DNA of 64,000 nt from the NCBI RefSeq assembly GCF_009789195.1, contig NZ_WSTC01000021.1:1-64000 (forward strand). The letters are read 5' to 3'. Shown one piece after another: positions 33,216 to 39,778 of the stretch; the first letter of the stretch is position 1; every line of letters begins with the position of its first letter. Source of the stretch: Paenibacillus sp. MMS18-CY102 (lineage in GTDB: Bacteria; Bacillota; Bacilli; Paenibacillales; Paenibacillaceae). Position numbers and translations under genes: made by a program. The notes beneath the pieces were generated by a model, which was not told where the DNA came from, did no database searches, and saw nothing but the letters and a program-made list of their open reading frames with translations.

Positions 33216-34175
33216 ATGGTGTATGCAGTTGCGTTTCTCATTTCGTTTGCCATCGTATATGTATTGATTCCGCCGCTTGGAAAACTCGCGTTCCGCCTCG
33301 ATTTTGTGGACAAGCCTCGCATGGGCGTCGAGCGCAAAATCCATCGGCAGCCGATCCCCCTCACCGCAAGTTATGCGATCTTTATCGGGTTTATCGCGAC
33401 TTACTTTATTTACGCCAAGGGGTTTACGGCACAGACCTTCGCGATCATTGCCGGATCGTTGCTGCTGCTCGTGATTGGCACGCTTGATGATTGGTACAAA
33501 ACGAACGGGAAGGACTTCCCGGCACTGCCGAAAATGCTCGTTCAAGTGTCCGCCGCTGTGCTGGTTTATGCCTCGGGCATTAAGTTCCACGGCTTTTATA
33601 ATCCATTAAGCGATGGCTTTATCAATTTCCCTGAATGGCTGCAGTTCATGCTGACCGTGCTGTGGATTTTCGGCGTGACGACCGTTATTAACTTCTCGGA
33701 TGGCATGGATGGTCTTGCTGGAGGGCTTTCCGCCATATCGGCTGTCACTTTGTTCGTAGTCGCATTAGCCAAAGGCCAGGGCGATTCCGCGATGATGGCG
33801 ATCATTCTCGTTGGCGTTACCGTCGCGTACTTGCGATACAACAAGCCTCCCGCCAAGGTGTTCATGGGCGATGCTGGGGCAACATTCCTCGGTTTTATCT
33901 TAGCTGTAATTGCGCTGGATGGCGCATTCAAACAGGCGACGGTACTGTCGATTTTTATCCCGATTCTCGCGCTTGGCGTTCCGATCTTTGATAACATTTT
34001 TGTCGTGCTAAAGCGCCTCGTTCAAGGCAAGCCGATCTATCAGGCAGATGCTAGCCAAGCGCATTACCGGCTGTTGCGGACGGGTCTGAATCCGAAGCAG
34101 GTTGTCTTGTTCCTGTACCTCATCAGCAGCTGCTTTAGCTTGTTTTCGATCATTTTGCTGCTGCTGAACGTGTGA
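33216..34175 (+). CDS. WecA/TagO-type undecaprenyl-phosphate sugar-1-phosphate transferase
   Basis: Protein of 319 residues with about ten membrane segments. ATG at 33216 follows GGAGAGG. Family motifs: LIGTLDDWY-type Asp pair (VIGTLDDWYKTNGK), NFSDGMDGLAGGLSAI, and KVFMGDAGATFLGF. These identify the MraY/WecA/TagO superfamily and the N-acetylhexosamine branch that starts teichoic acid or teichuronic acid synthesis. Two family positions deviate: the PIPLTASYA segment lacks the usual Gly-Gly, and the HxHHRL loop reads SQAHYRLLRTG. Single-gene unit with a strong terminator. Confidence 0.85.
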   Translation: MVYAVAFLISFAIVYVLIPPLGKLAFRLDFVDKPRMGVERKIHRQPIPLTASYAIFIGFIATYFIYAKGFTAQTFAIIAGSLLLLVIGTLDDWYKTNGKDFPALPKMLVQVSAAVLVYASGIKFHGFYNPLSDGFINFPEWLQFMLTVLWIFGVTTVINFSDGMDGLAGGLSAISAVTLFVVALAKGQGDSAMMAIILVGVTVAYLRYNKPPAKVFMGDAGATFLGFILAVIALDGAFKQATVLSIFIPILALGVPIFDNIFVVLKRLVQGKPIYQADASQAHYRLLRTGLNPKQVVLFLYLISSCFSLFSIILLLLNV

Positions 34176-34193
34176 AAGCAGGTCCCCTCAGCT

Positions 34194-34260
34194 AAATAAA
34201 GCCCTAAGCGGCATTCGGACCTGGTTATGTGCCGGCCGCACGCTGCTTAGGGCTTATTTT
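34194..34260 (+). terminator. Rho-independent terminator with long branched loop
   Basis: AAATAAAGCCCTAAGC pairs with GCTTAGGGCTTATTTT; the 35-base loop contains its own GTGCCGGCCGCAC hairpin. Confidence 0.85.
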
Positions 34261-34395
34261 GGTGTTGTTCGATCCGCAAAGTCATTGTTATAGATCTTCA
34301 ATGCCTATCCAAAATCTTCTATTCCCGACAATCTCAACAACTCTAGTGGGTATAGTATGTTATCATAGAACGAAAAAATAATCAAGAGTTTTCTC

Positions 34396-34424
34396 TTGAC
34401 CTTAGTAGGCGAGTATAGTATCTT
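34396..34424 (+). promoter_or_regulatory. Sigma-A-type promoter of the methionine-rich gene
   Basis: TTGACC (34396-34401), 17-bp spacer, TATCTT (34419-34424), about 42 bases upstream of the start codon. Confidence 0.55.
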
Positions 34425-34465
34425 GAAAAAGGAAGAAAAATATGTAAAGCAAGGTGGTAGGGAAA

Positions 34466-34681
34466 ATGGAAAAAATGGCGATGAACATGATGATGACGAT
34501 GTGTATGCAAGACATGATGACGCGCATGAACGGCATGATGACAATGATGGAGTGTATGAAATCCGAAGACATGATGGCGTGTATGGACATGGACATGATG
34601 ATGAACAACATGCAACAATGCGATGAAATGATGACGCGGATGATGAACATGATGACCGAAGTTAAACAAATGTCGATGTAA
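34466..34681 (+). CDS. Methionine-rich small protein (32 Met in 71 residues, 4 Cys)
   Basis: The ATG at 34466 lies 8 bases after AAGGTGG and about 40 after a promoter-like pair. The product is 71 residues: 32 Met (45%), four Cys (13, 30, 39, 52), and Asp/Glu/Asn/Thr between, almost no hydrophobic aliphatics. MxxM and MM runs recur with Cys spacing of 17, 9 and 13. No family recognised. Soft sulfur ligands suggest binding of Cu(I) or similar metals, or a methionine-oxidation sink; both are inference. The DNA is a low-complexity ATG repeat, so other frames also look long and biased, but only this one has the ribosome site and promoter. Confidence 0.6.
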   Translation: MEKMAMNMMMTMCMQDMMTRMNGMMTMMECMKSEDMMACMDMDMMMNNMQQCDEMMTRMMNMMTEVKQMSM

Positions 34682-34843
34682 GCTCAGCTACACACATGCC
34701 AAACCGAATTTCCCAGATTCGATAGGCAGCCCTTACTGCAGAACATATGCATGTATGCAATAGTTATCCTCTTTAGTTACCCACTGCTGGCAGAGCAGAC
34801 GAACTGCATGCCGCATTCCTCTTTTAAAACGTGATCCTCGTGT

Positions 34844-35173
34844 TTAAGCGACTAACTGGCGACCGATTTCTAACCTTCTTCTTTTCAAAGCCCACATTGC
34901 TTGGCGAATGCCTTCTAACTCCTGTTGATTTTTGCTTGATTTGATCAATGCGAACAATTCTATAAGCTTATTATTCAAGGCTTGGAACTCCGTCCACAGC
35001 TCTTTTTGCCGTTGTGTGGGTTTTTCCTGATCTGCGTTCAAGTCTGCAGGGGGTCCGGTTCGAATCGTATTTAGCAGCTCCTCTTGCCACGGGGCATCAT
35101 GCAATTGGCCTGCATAATTGTACAAGTCTAGATAATCATCCAACCAGGTTGTTTGCTGTCTACGTTGATTCAT
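34844..35173 (-). CDS. Hypothetical helical protein
   Basis: Protein of 109 residues, predicted mostly alpha-helical with a C-terminal Arg/Lys-rich helix (RQAMWALKRRRLEIGRQ) and a Trp/Tyr-rich N-terminus. No signal peptide, no family recognised. AGGAG-type site (CACTCCTCAT on the plus strand) precedes the ATG. The 160 bp between it and the Met-rich gene hold nothing I recognise. Confidence 0.55.
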   Translation of the reverse strand: MNQRRQQTTWLDDYLDLYNYAGQLHDAPWQEELLNTIRTGPPADLNADQEKPTQRQKELWTEFQALNNKLIELFALIKSSKNQQELEGIRQAMWALKRRRLEIGRQLVA

Positions 35174-35331
35174 GAGGAGTGCCTTCTTTCTCTGATATGA
35201 CTTATATACCGACTATTATACTCGGTTTTATAAGGAATGCAAGAGGTAACATTGGGCACGGTATACGAAATGGATAGATTAGGCATTCTATTTATGGTAA
35301 AGTAATGAGATTGCTTAGGAGGATGATAAAA

Positions 35332-35682
35332 ATGACAAATCCAAATGAAAACGTTGAATTGCCGCCGAAAACTTGCTCGATTGAACGCCTGGTTACGGTA
35401 AAGCCTGATGTGGAGAAAGTAATTGCAGGAATCAAGACAGCAACGCGCCGCAACGGCCGATATGCGGATGTTGGGGAGATCATGGAGCTTGAAGGCCACC
35501 GCTTTGTAGTGGAGAAGGTATATTCGCAATCGCTCGGCGAATTGACCGACGAGCATGCGAAGCAAGAGGGGTTTGAGACGGTTGAGCAGTATAAGGATTC
35601 GATTTTATCCTACCACCCGGGTATGCCATGGCTTCCGCATATGCGCGTATGGGTACATGAATTCCGCGCCGTTCAGGAATAG
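35332..35682 (+). CDS. ASCH domain protein
   Basis: Protein of 116 residues; AGGAGG at 35317-35322 fixes the ATG at 35332. The region PPKTCSIERLVTVKPDVEKVI, cut, then GIKTATRRNGRYADVGEIMEL and FVVEKVYSQSLGELTDEHAKQEGF (cut) carries the ASCH/PUA-like pattern, including the G-x-K-x-x-T-x-R motif (GIKTATRR). ASCH domains bind RNA or act on modified nucleosides. Seven bases separate it from the next gene, likely one unit. Confidence 0.8.
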   Translation: MTNPNENVELPPKTCSIERLVTVKPDVEKVIAGIKTATRRNGRYADVGEIMELEGHRFVVEKVYSQSLGELTDEHAKQEGFETVEQYKDSILSYHPGMPWLPHMRVWVHEFRAVQE

Positions 35683-35689
35683 TTAGCAA

Positions 35690-36130
35690 GTGGATATATG
35701 GTACTCGGTTTTACTCTATATACATATTCTTAGCGCGATTATGTCCATAGGGCCCTTTTTCATTTTTATTCCAGTCATGAAGAGGCTAAGGGCGGCGGAA
35801 CCCTTAGAGCAGAATGCCTACCTGAACACGTTCCGGTCGGCTATCCGTCTGGCGAAGCATGCGGGCCATGTGCTCGTTGCATCGGGCATATTGCTCGTGA
35901 TAGTTGGGTCGTGGGCGTGGTCAACCTCATGGATTGTAATGACCATTGTGCTTCTTGTTGGCTCGTTGCTCTTCTTGGCACGGGCTTTCTCGCCCAAGAT
36001 TCGTAAATTCAATGAGCCTGGCCAGAACAAAGAGGCGATCATCCGGCTGCTGAATCGGGCATTATGGATTTATCTGGTGCTGCTGCTGAGCATGTTGGCG
36101 TTCATGATCGTGAAGCCTTCGTTGTGGTAG
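35690..36130 (+). CDS. DUF2269-like membrane protein
   Basis: Protein of 146 residues with four membrane segments. It begins SVLLYIHILSAIMSIGPFF and has HAGHVLVASGILLVIVG; conserved His in the first two spans recalls DUF2269/CopD-like small membrane proteins. GTG start with only a weak AGGAA site 10 bases upstream, 7 bases after the ASCH gene. Function unknown. Confidence 0.6.
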   Translation: MDIWYSVLLYIHILSAIMSIGPFFIFIPVMKRLRAAEPLEQNAYLNTFRSAIRLAKHAGHVLVASGILLVIVGSWAWSTSWIVMTIVLLVGSLLFLARAFSPKIRKFNEPGQNKEAIIRLLNRALWIYLVLLLSMLAFMIVKPSLW

Positions 36131-36140
36131 GCAATCTAGA

Positions 36141-36209
36141 GCTTATATGTGACTGGCGAACATGGGGAACCATGAGGGAGCATATAAGGCATAGCCGTAC
36201 GCCTGGGCA
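36141..36209 (+). ncRNA. ZTP (pfl motif) riboswitch
   Basis: P1 forms from GCTTATATG (36141-36149) and CATATAAG (36181-36188). Inside is the conserved GTGACTGGCG, a short hairpin arm ACATGGGGAACCATG, then GGGAGC, and downstream the hallmark GCCGTACGCCTGGGC, whose CGCCTGGGC corresponds to the pseudoknotted 3' subdomain of the pfl motif. These spaced blocks match the ZTP/ZMP riboswitch consensus as I know it. It is directly followed by an intrinsic terminator and then an IMP cyclohydrolase-like gene, which is the expected purine context. Ligand binding would be predicted to prevent termination. Confidence 0.85.
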
Positions 36210-36248
36210 GAGGTAAGGGGAGGTTCATTCCCCTTGCCTCTTTGTGTT
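36210..36248 (+). terminator. Riboswitch-controlled intrinsic terminator
   Basis: GAGGTAAGGGGA pairs with TCCCCTTGCCTC around a GGTTCAT loop and runs into TTTGTGTTT. It abuts the 3' pseudoknot element of the ZTP motif, the usual arrangement for an ON switch. Confidence 0.8.
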
Positions 36249-36272
36249 TAAATGGCAGAGGAGTGTTGGTTA

Positions 36273-36302
36273 ATGGCAACCGCCCAGCAGAAGCTGTTCT
36301 GA
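36273..36302 (+). other. Nine-codon mini-ORF with the only good ribosome site before the IMP cyclohydrolase gene
   Basis: AGAGGAG (36257-36263) is followed 9 bases later by an ATG that reads nine codons (MATAQQKLF) and stops at 36300-36302, one frame off from the long gene. Either a leader peptide, or the true start of that gene displaced by a one-base indel. Confidence 0.4.
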
Positions 36303-36312
36303 GTCGCATTAC

Positions 36313-36927
36313 GTGCAGGTATATTGGATTATGGGGAGAAGCGCGAACAGCCGTAACCGTGTATTCGAGCTAGAAGGGGCGAGCGTCAAGAACCGGGCAT
36401 ACGACCCTGCGTTAATGGAAGATCCCTCGCTCATTATCTATTATCCGGTCCGGCAATGGGGAAGCTCACATATCGTGACGAATGGGGACCAGACGGATAC
36501 GATTTATGAAGGGCTGCACCAAGGACGGACGTTCGAACAATCGCTAGCGCTGCGGGAATTCGAGCCGGATGGGCCACATTATACGCCAAGAATTTCAGCG
36601 GTCATTGACACGGGCCAGAATAGCTATAGCTTATCGATTCTCAAGACGAATGACAATGACCCATCGGCATGCCTGCGCCATTATTATGGCTATAGCGGGT
36701 TCAAGAGAGGGACAGGCCACTGCATTCATACCTATCGCTCGGAGGAGGGTGGCGTACTGAGGCCTTTTAAAGGTGAGCCATTCGAAGTGCCCTTATTCGA
36801 GACGATGGATGAAACCGCGGCGTTCTACTGGCAACAGCTTAACGAGGACAACAAGATCGCACTATTAGTGAAGTTCATTGATGCTCAGACAGGAGAAGTT
36901 AAATTCCATATTCGCAATAAAAAATAG
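36313..36927 (+). CDS. IMP cyclohydrolase-like protein (PF07826 / PurO-type)
   Basis: Protein of 204 residues from a GTG at 36313 that has no visible ribosome site. The sequence follows the IMP cyclohydrolase family: YWIMGRSANSRNRVFELEG, DPSLIIYYPVRQWGSSHIVTNGDQTDTIYEGL (cut), REFEPDGPHYTPRISAVI and FKRGTGHCIHTY. The enzyme closes FAICAR to IMP, the last step of purine synthesis. The gene is preceded by a ZTP riboswitch, which fits a purine role exactly. Most bacteria use bifunctional PurH for this step, so this is an extra or alternative enzyme. The true start may be the ATG at 36273 if a one-base frameshift is present. Confidence 0.8.
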   Translation: MQVYWIMGRSANSRNRVFELEGASVKNRAYDPALMEDPSLIIYYPVRQWGSSHIVTNGDQTDTIYEGLHQGRTFEQSLALREFEPDGPHYTPRISAVIDTGQNSYSLSILKTNDNDPSACLRHYYGYSGFKRGTGHCIHTYRSEEGGVLRPFKGEPFEVPLFETMDETAAFYWQQLNEDNKIALLVKFIDAQTGEVKFHIRNKK

Positions 36928-36965
36928 ATTTGGAGAAGCGGGACCGTTTGCACGTAATCGATAAC

Positions 36966-37024
36966 CAAAAAGGGCCGAGAGAGGACGTGGAGCGTAAGCT
37001 CCAAGCCCTTCTCCCGGCTTTCTT
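36966..37024. terminator. Branched terminator between convergent genes
   Basis: GGCCGAGAGAGG and CCTTCTCCCGGC-type arms enclose a GGAG-CGTAAG-CTCC hairpin; A- and T-runs lie on both sides. The same architecture and much of the same sequence recur at 42740-42790. Confidence 0.75.
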
Positions 37025-37692
37025 TATACAATCAGCTTCGTCTGCCAGTCTAGCTTTCGAGCAGGGCTGGAGGGATGAGTTAGCATATAGGCCATTAAGC
37101 GTTCTCCCTTGTGAAGATGGGTATCGTTATGAACGAATCGGTGCCCCGCCATAAAGGCCGTATAAAATTCATGCCAGCTGTTATAATTCTGTTGAAGCGA
37201 AGTTGCTGCATGAACTATTTTCGCCAGAGCCTCGGGTTTGCTTAAGTATCCAACCGCATGTCCAATCTGGCATAAGTAAATGTGCCATGCAAAGTCATAG
37301 GCCATAATGCCGGCTCGTGGCAACAGCATCAAATAGTCATTAGCGACCATTAGCTTATGGCTCTGCTCTGCATCCGCGTGTTCGCGGCTCATGTACTTCT
37401 GGCGATCGGCTTTGGATAGTACAGATAGCCTGTTTTGCATTTCGTTAAATTCTAGGCGGTTGCCTTCGGTTAAGTACCACCTAGCTACATGCCTGAAGGC
37501 TTCAACATTCGGTATTTTATGCGTTGTGTACATTTTCCTCTTTAGCCGGGACCGGCCTAGAAAAGCGTCCCTGATTTTGCCGAGCCCGTAATGCGTCATA
37601 TATTTATGTTCATTCCCATGAAAACAAATCGCACATAAGGTTCGGGTGTATCGCCACACATGCTTATTATATTTGGCTGTATTTTCTGGCAT
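37024..37692 (-). CDS. DUF1266 domain protein of the HscC cluster
   Basis: Protein of 222 residues. Residues about 125-222 match DUF1266: MAYDFAWHIYLCQIGHAVGYL, cut, then EALAKIVHAATSLQQNYNSWHEFYTAFMAGHRFV in pieces. The N-terminal part has Cys/His pairs (LCAICFHGNEH) and basic residues. DUF1266 function is unknown, but as I recall E. coli encodes DUF1266 proteins (ybeR, ybeU) beside hscC, djlB and djlC. Here it lies 16 bp after a J-domain gene that is coupled to an HscC-like Hsp70, so it is the third member of the same operon. Confidence 0.75.
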   Translation of the reverse strand: MPENTAKYNKHVWRYTRTLCAICFHGNEHKYMTHYGLGKIRDAFLGRSRLKRKMYTTHKIPNVEAFRHVARWYLTEGNRLEFNEMQNRLSVLSKADRQKYMSREHADAEQSHKLMVANDYLMLLPRAGIMAYDFAWHIYLCQIGHAVGYLSKPEALAKIVHAATSLQQNYNSWHEFYTAFMAGHRFVHNDTHLHKGERLMAYMLTHPSSPARKLDWQTKLIV

Positions 37693-37708
37693 GACAGTTC
37701 TCCTCCCG

Positions 37709-39778
37709 CTAGTGCAGTACCGTGCGGTACGATCGATACAATTCCCTAATGAAGTAGAAGTATAGAACGGAAATGATCAAGAGCATAATGGTTAGCCCCA
37801 CTCGCGTATCATTCTGTACACCAGCATTATCGGCTTCAATAAATTGGTAGTTATCGATTTTGGCCATATGGTAACGGTTATTGAATGGCTCAAATTCATC
37901 TTGAACGGTGTCTAATAACTTGGGTTCAACGAACGTTTTTAGTTTGCCTTTAAGCGAAATCTTATGCTGAATTGAAATTTCCTTCGCGCTTTCATAGTCC
38001 GTAATAAGGATGTATGCTTGGTTCTGGTACATGCCCACGCTCAAATAGCCGCTAATGCTGCCCATTTTATTTCTAATTTGCGCTTCGTCTTGGGACATAA
38101 ATGACGGCTTATCGCCTTTTCCCCCATTATCCTGAACACGGACAATGCCTAGATAAGAAGCGTCTTTAATCCGAAGTGATTCTTCTGTGTGAGGAGTTAT
38201 AGTGCTGCTAAGGAAGCTAGTCTCGGGCCAACTGAACACCTTCCATTCGATTTCATCTAACGGCAAAGCAATCGTCTTGTTTCCGGTGTAGGAGTAGCTA
38301 TCAGATATGCCGCTTAATAGGAAATGGGCCCATATGATGGCAAGGATCAACATCCATGCCCTCTTAACAAGCAGGAGCGGGAAGTCCAGCAGGAGCGGTT
38401 TTGGTTTCAGCCTTGATTGATCGAAGCGATTATCGGCTGGTGTGCCGCTCGTTAACTGTTGTTCGATGTTGATTAAATGCGCTTTGATCTCAAGGTGGTT
38501 CGGGCGCTGTTCAAGGACGAGCGTGAACAATCGTTTGGCTTCTTCTAAGTGGTTAAGCTTTAACTCACAAAGTGCGAGTAAATAGCACGCATCAATATGG
38601 CTTGGGACTAGATTCAGCATCGTTAGGCAATCGGCGTGTGCAGCGGGAATGTCATCTTGCTGGTAGAGTATTTTCGCCCGATAATGGTAGCTATCCAGCT
38701 CATTAGGAACGATTCGAACGGCCTGATTGCATGCGGCTAATGCGTGCGCAGCATTGCCTTCGCGCAGCCAATATTCCCCTTGCAGCCTTAGCAAGTCGGG
38801 ATCCTCTGCATAAATGGCGTATGCTTGATAAATGGCTGCTCCTGCTGCCTGCAAATCATTAGCGATGAGGGCGTTCAGCGCCTTCTCGCGGCAGTCGAGA
38901 AAGGTTTCAAGGGCAAGCATGGAGAGCGTTTCTGCCCTAATAAAGGAATAGCAAAGCTCGGCATCTGATTCTAACTGTTGAAAGATGTAAGGAAGTATAG
39001 GGTTTGGCTTTTGCTCCAGCAATTCTTGCTTGTTCTGGCTCCAAGAGAAGTGATGATCGAGCAGTAACCAGACCGTCTTCGGAAGATGATGGCGTCTCGT
39101 TAGAAACTCCAATATTGCCGTTTGAAAATAATCATAAGTGCCTACCCGCCACAGCACATCTGAGCTGAGCAAGCTTCTCCACTTCTCGGCATTAATGCGT
39201 GAGGCAAAATCATCATAGATTGCTTGCATGCTATTGATGAAGTTTTGAACGAGCATTGCTGGGCTCTCATGATGCGAATCTTCGCGTACCCGTATGGTGC
39301 GTGGCGTAGGCGCCGAACGTGAATCATCTTCATGATGATTCTCATCGCCATCCGGCCATACGATGCGAGGTGCGGGTTGCGAGTGTGAATCATCCTCATG
39401 ATGATCCTCATCGCCATCTGGCCATACCGCACGTGGCGTAGGCATCGAACGTGAATTATCATCATGATGATTCTCATCGCCATCCGGCCATACGACGCGG
39501 GGTGCAGGGTGCGAGTGCGAATCTTCTAGGACTGGTTCAGCAGCGGCCGGTTCGGCAGGGACCTGTTCTGGAAGTGCATCATCATCATCATCAGCCTCTC
39601 TTGCTAGTCGAGCGGCTCGCTTTGCATTTTTGATCGCGATATCATAAGCCTGCCTCAATTGCTGGTAGCCTGCTGGATCATCTTCAGGATGATGCAGCTT
39701 GAGCTTCCGGGCGTAAGCCTTTTTTATAGCGGCTAGATCAGTTGTCTGTTCAATTTCGAGTATGGTCCAAATGCTCAT
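37709..39778 (-). CDS. J-domain protein with TPR region and membrane anchor (DjlB/DjlC-like)
   Basis: Protein of 689 residues. N-terminal J domain (1-60) IWTILEIEQTTDLAAIKKAY and ARKLKLHHPEDDPAGYQQLRQAY; the HPD is HPE (30-32), as in the DjlB/DjlC-type partners of HscC. Residues 91-156 are three 22-residue repeats rich in His/Asp (PAPRVVWPDGDENHH pattern) and form an acidic linker. TPR-like repeats follow (about 300-460: AIYQAYAIYAEDPDLLRLQG, LDSYHYRAKILYQQDDIPAA). A membrane span lies at about 495-515 and a second at about 665-685, with an extracytoplasmic loop between. Its ATG overlaps the Hsp70 stop by one base (TAATG). Confidence 0.8.
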   Translation of the reverse strand: MSIWTILEIEQTTDLAAIKKAYARKLKLHHPEDDPAGYQQLRQAYDIAIKNAKRAARLAREADDDDDALPEQVPAEPAAAEPVLEDSHSHPAPRVVWPDGDENHHDDNSRSMPTPRAVWPDGDEDHHEDDSHSQPAPRIVWPDGDENHHEDDSRSAPTPRTIRVREDSHHESPAMLVQNFINSMQAIYDDFASRINAEKWRSLLSSDVLWRVGTYDYFQTAILEFLTRRHHLPKTVWLLLDHHFSWSQNKQELLEQKPNPILPYIFQQLESDAELCYSFIRAETLSMLALETFLDCREKALNALIANDLQAAGAAIYQAYAIYAEDPDLLRLQGEYWLREGNAAHALAACNQAVRIVPNELDSYHYRAKILYQQDDIPAAHADCLTMLNLVPSHIDACYLLALCELKLNHLEEAKRLFTLVLEQRPNHLEIKAHLINIEQQLTSGTPADNRFDQSRLKPKPLLLDFPLLLVKRAWMLILAIIWAHFLLSGISDSYSYTGNKTIALPLDEIEWKVFSWPETSFLSSTITPHTEESLRIKDASYLGIVRVQDNGGKGDKPSFMSQDEAQIRNKMGSISGYLSVGMYQNQAYILITDYESAKEISIQHKISLKGKLKTFVEPKLLDTVQDEFEPFNNRYHMAKIDNYQFIEADNAGVQNDTRVGLTIMLLIISVLYFYFIRELYRSYRTVLH
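39311..39508 (-). repeat. Three 66-bp tandem coding repeats in the J-domain gene
   Basis: Encodes three consecutive 22-residue units (P-A/T-P-R-x-V-W-P-D-G-D-E-x-H-H-x-D-D-S-x-S-x pattern) plus a partial fourth. Near-identical at the DNA level, so copy number could change. Confidence 0.8.

Noticed and set aside
34340-34362. CsoR-type copper operator upstream of the Met-rich gene
   Set aside because: Only a half-site-like GGGTAT stretch is visible; the inverted partner is missing, so I do not list it as a feature.
34382-34669. Long His-rich frame on the minus strand and an Asp/His-rich frame on the plus strand over the Met-rich gene
   Set aside because: All follow from the ATG/GATG-type simple repeat. 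Only the Met-rich plus frame has a ribosome site, a promoter and a clean stop.
36930-37154. Plus-strand frame of 74 codons after the IMP cyclohydrolase gene
   Set aside because: It overlaps the terminator at 36966-37024 and the 3' end of the DUF1266 gene, and has no ribosome site.
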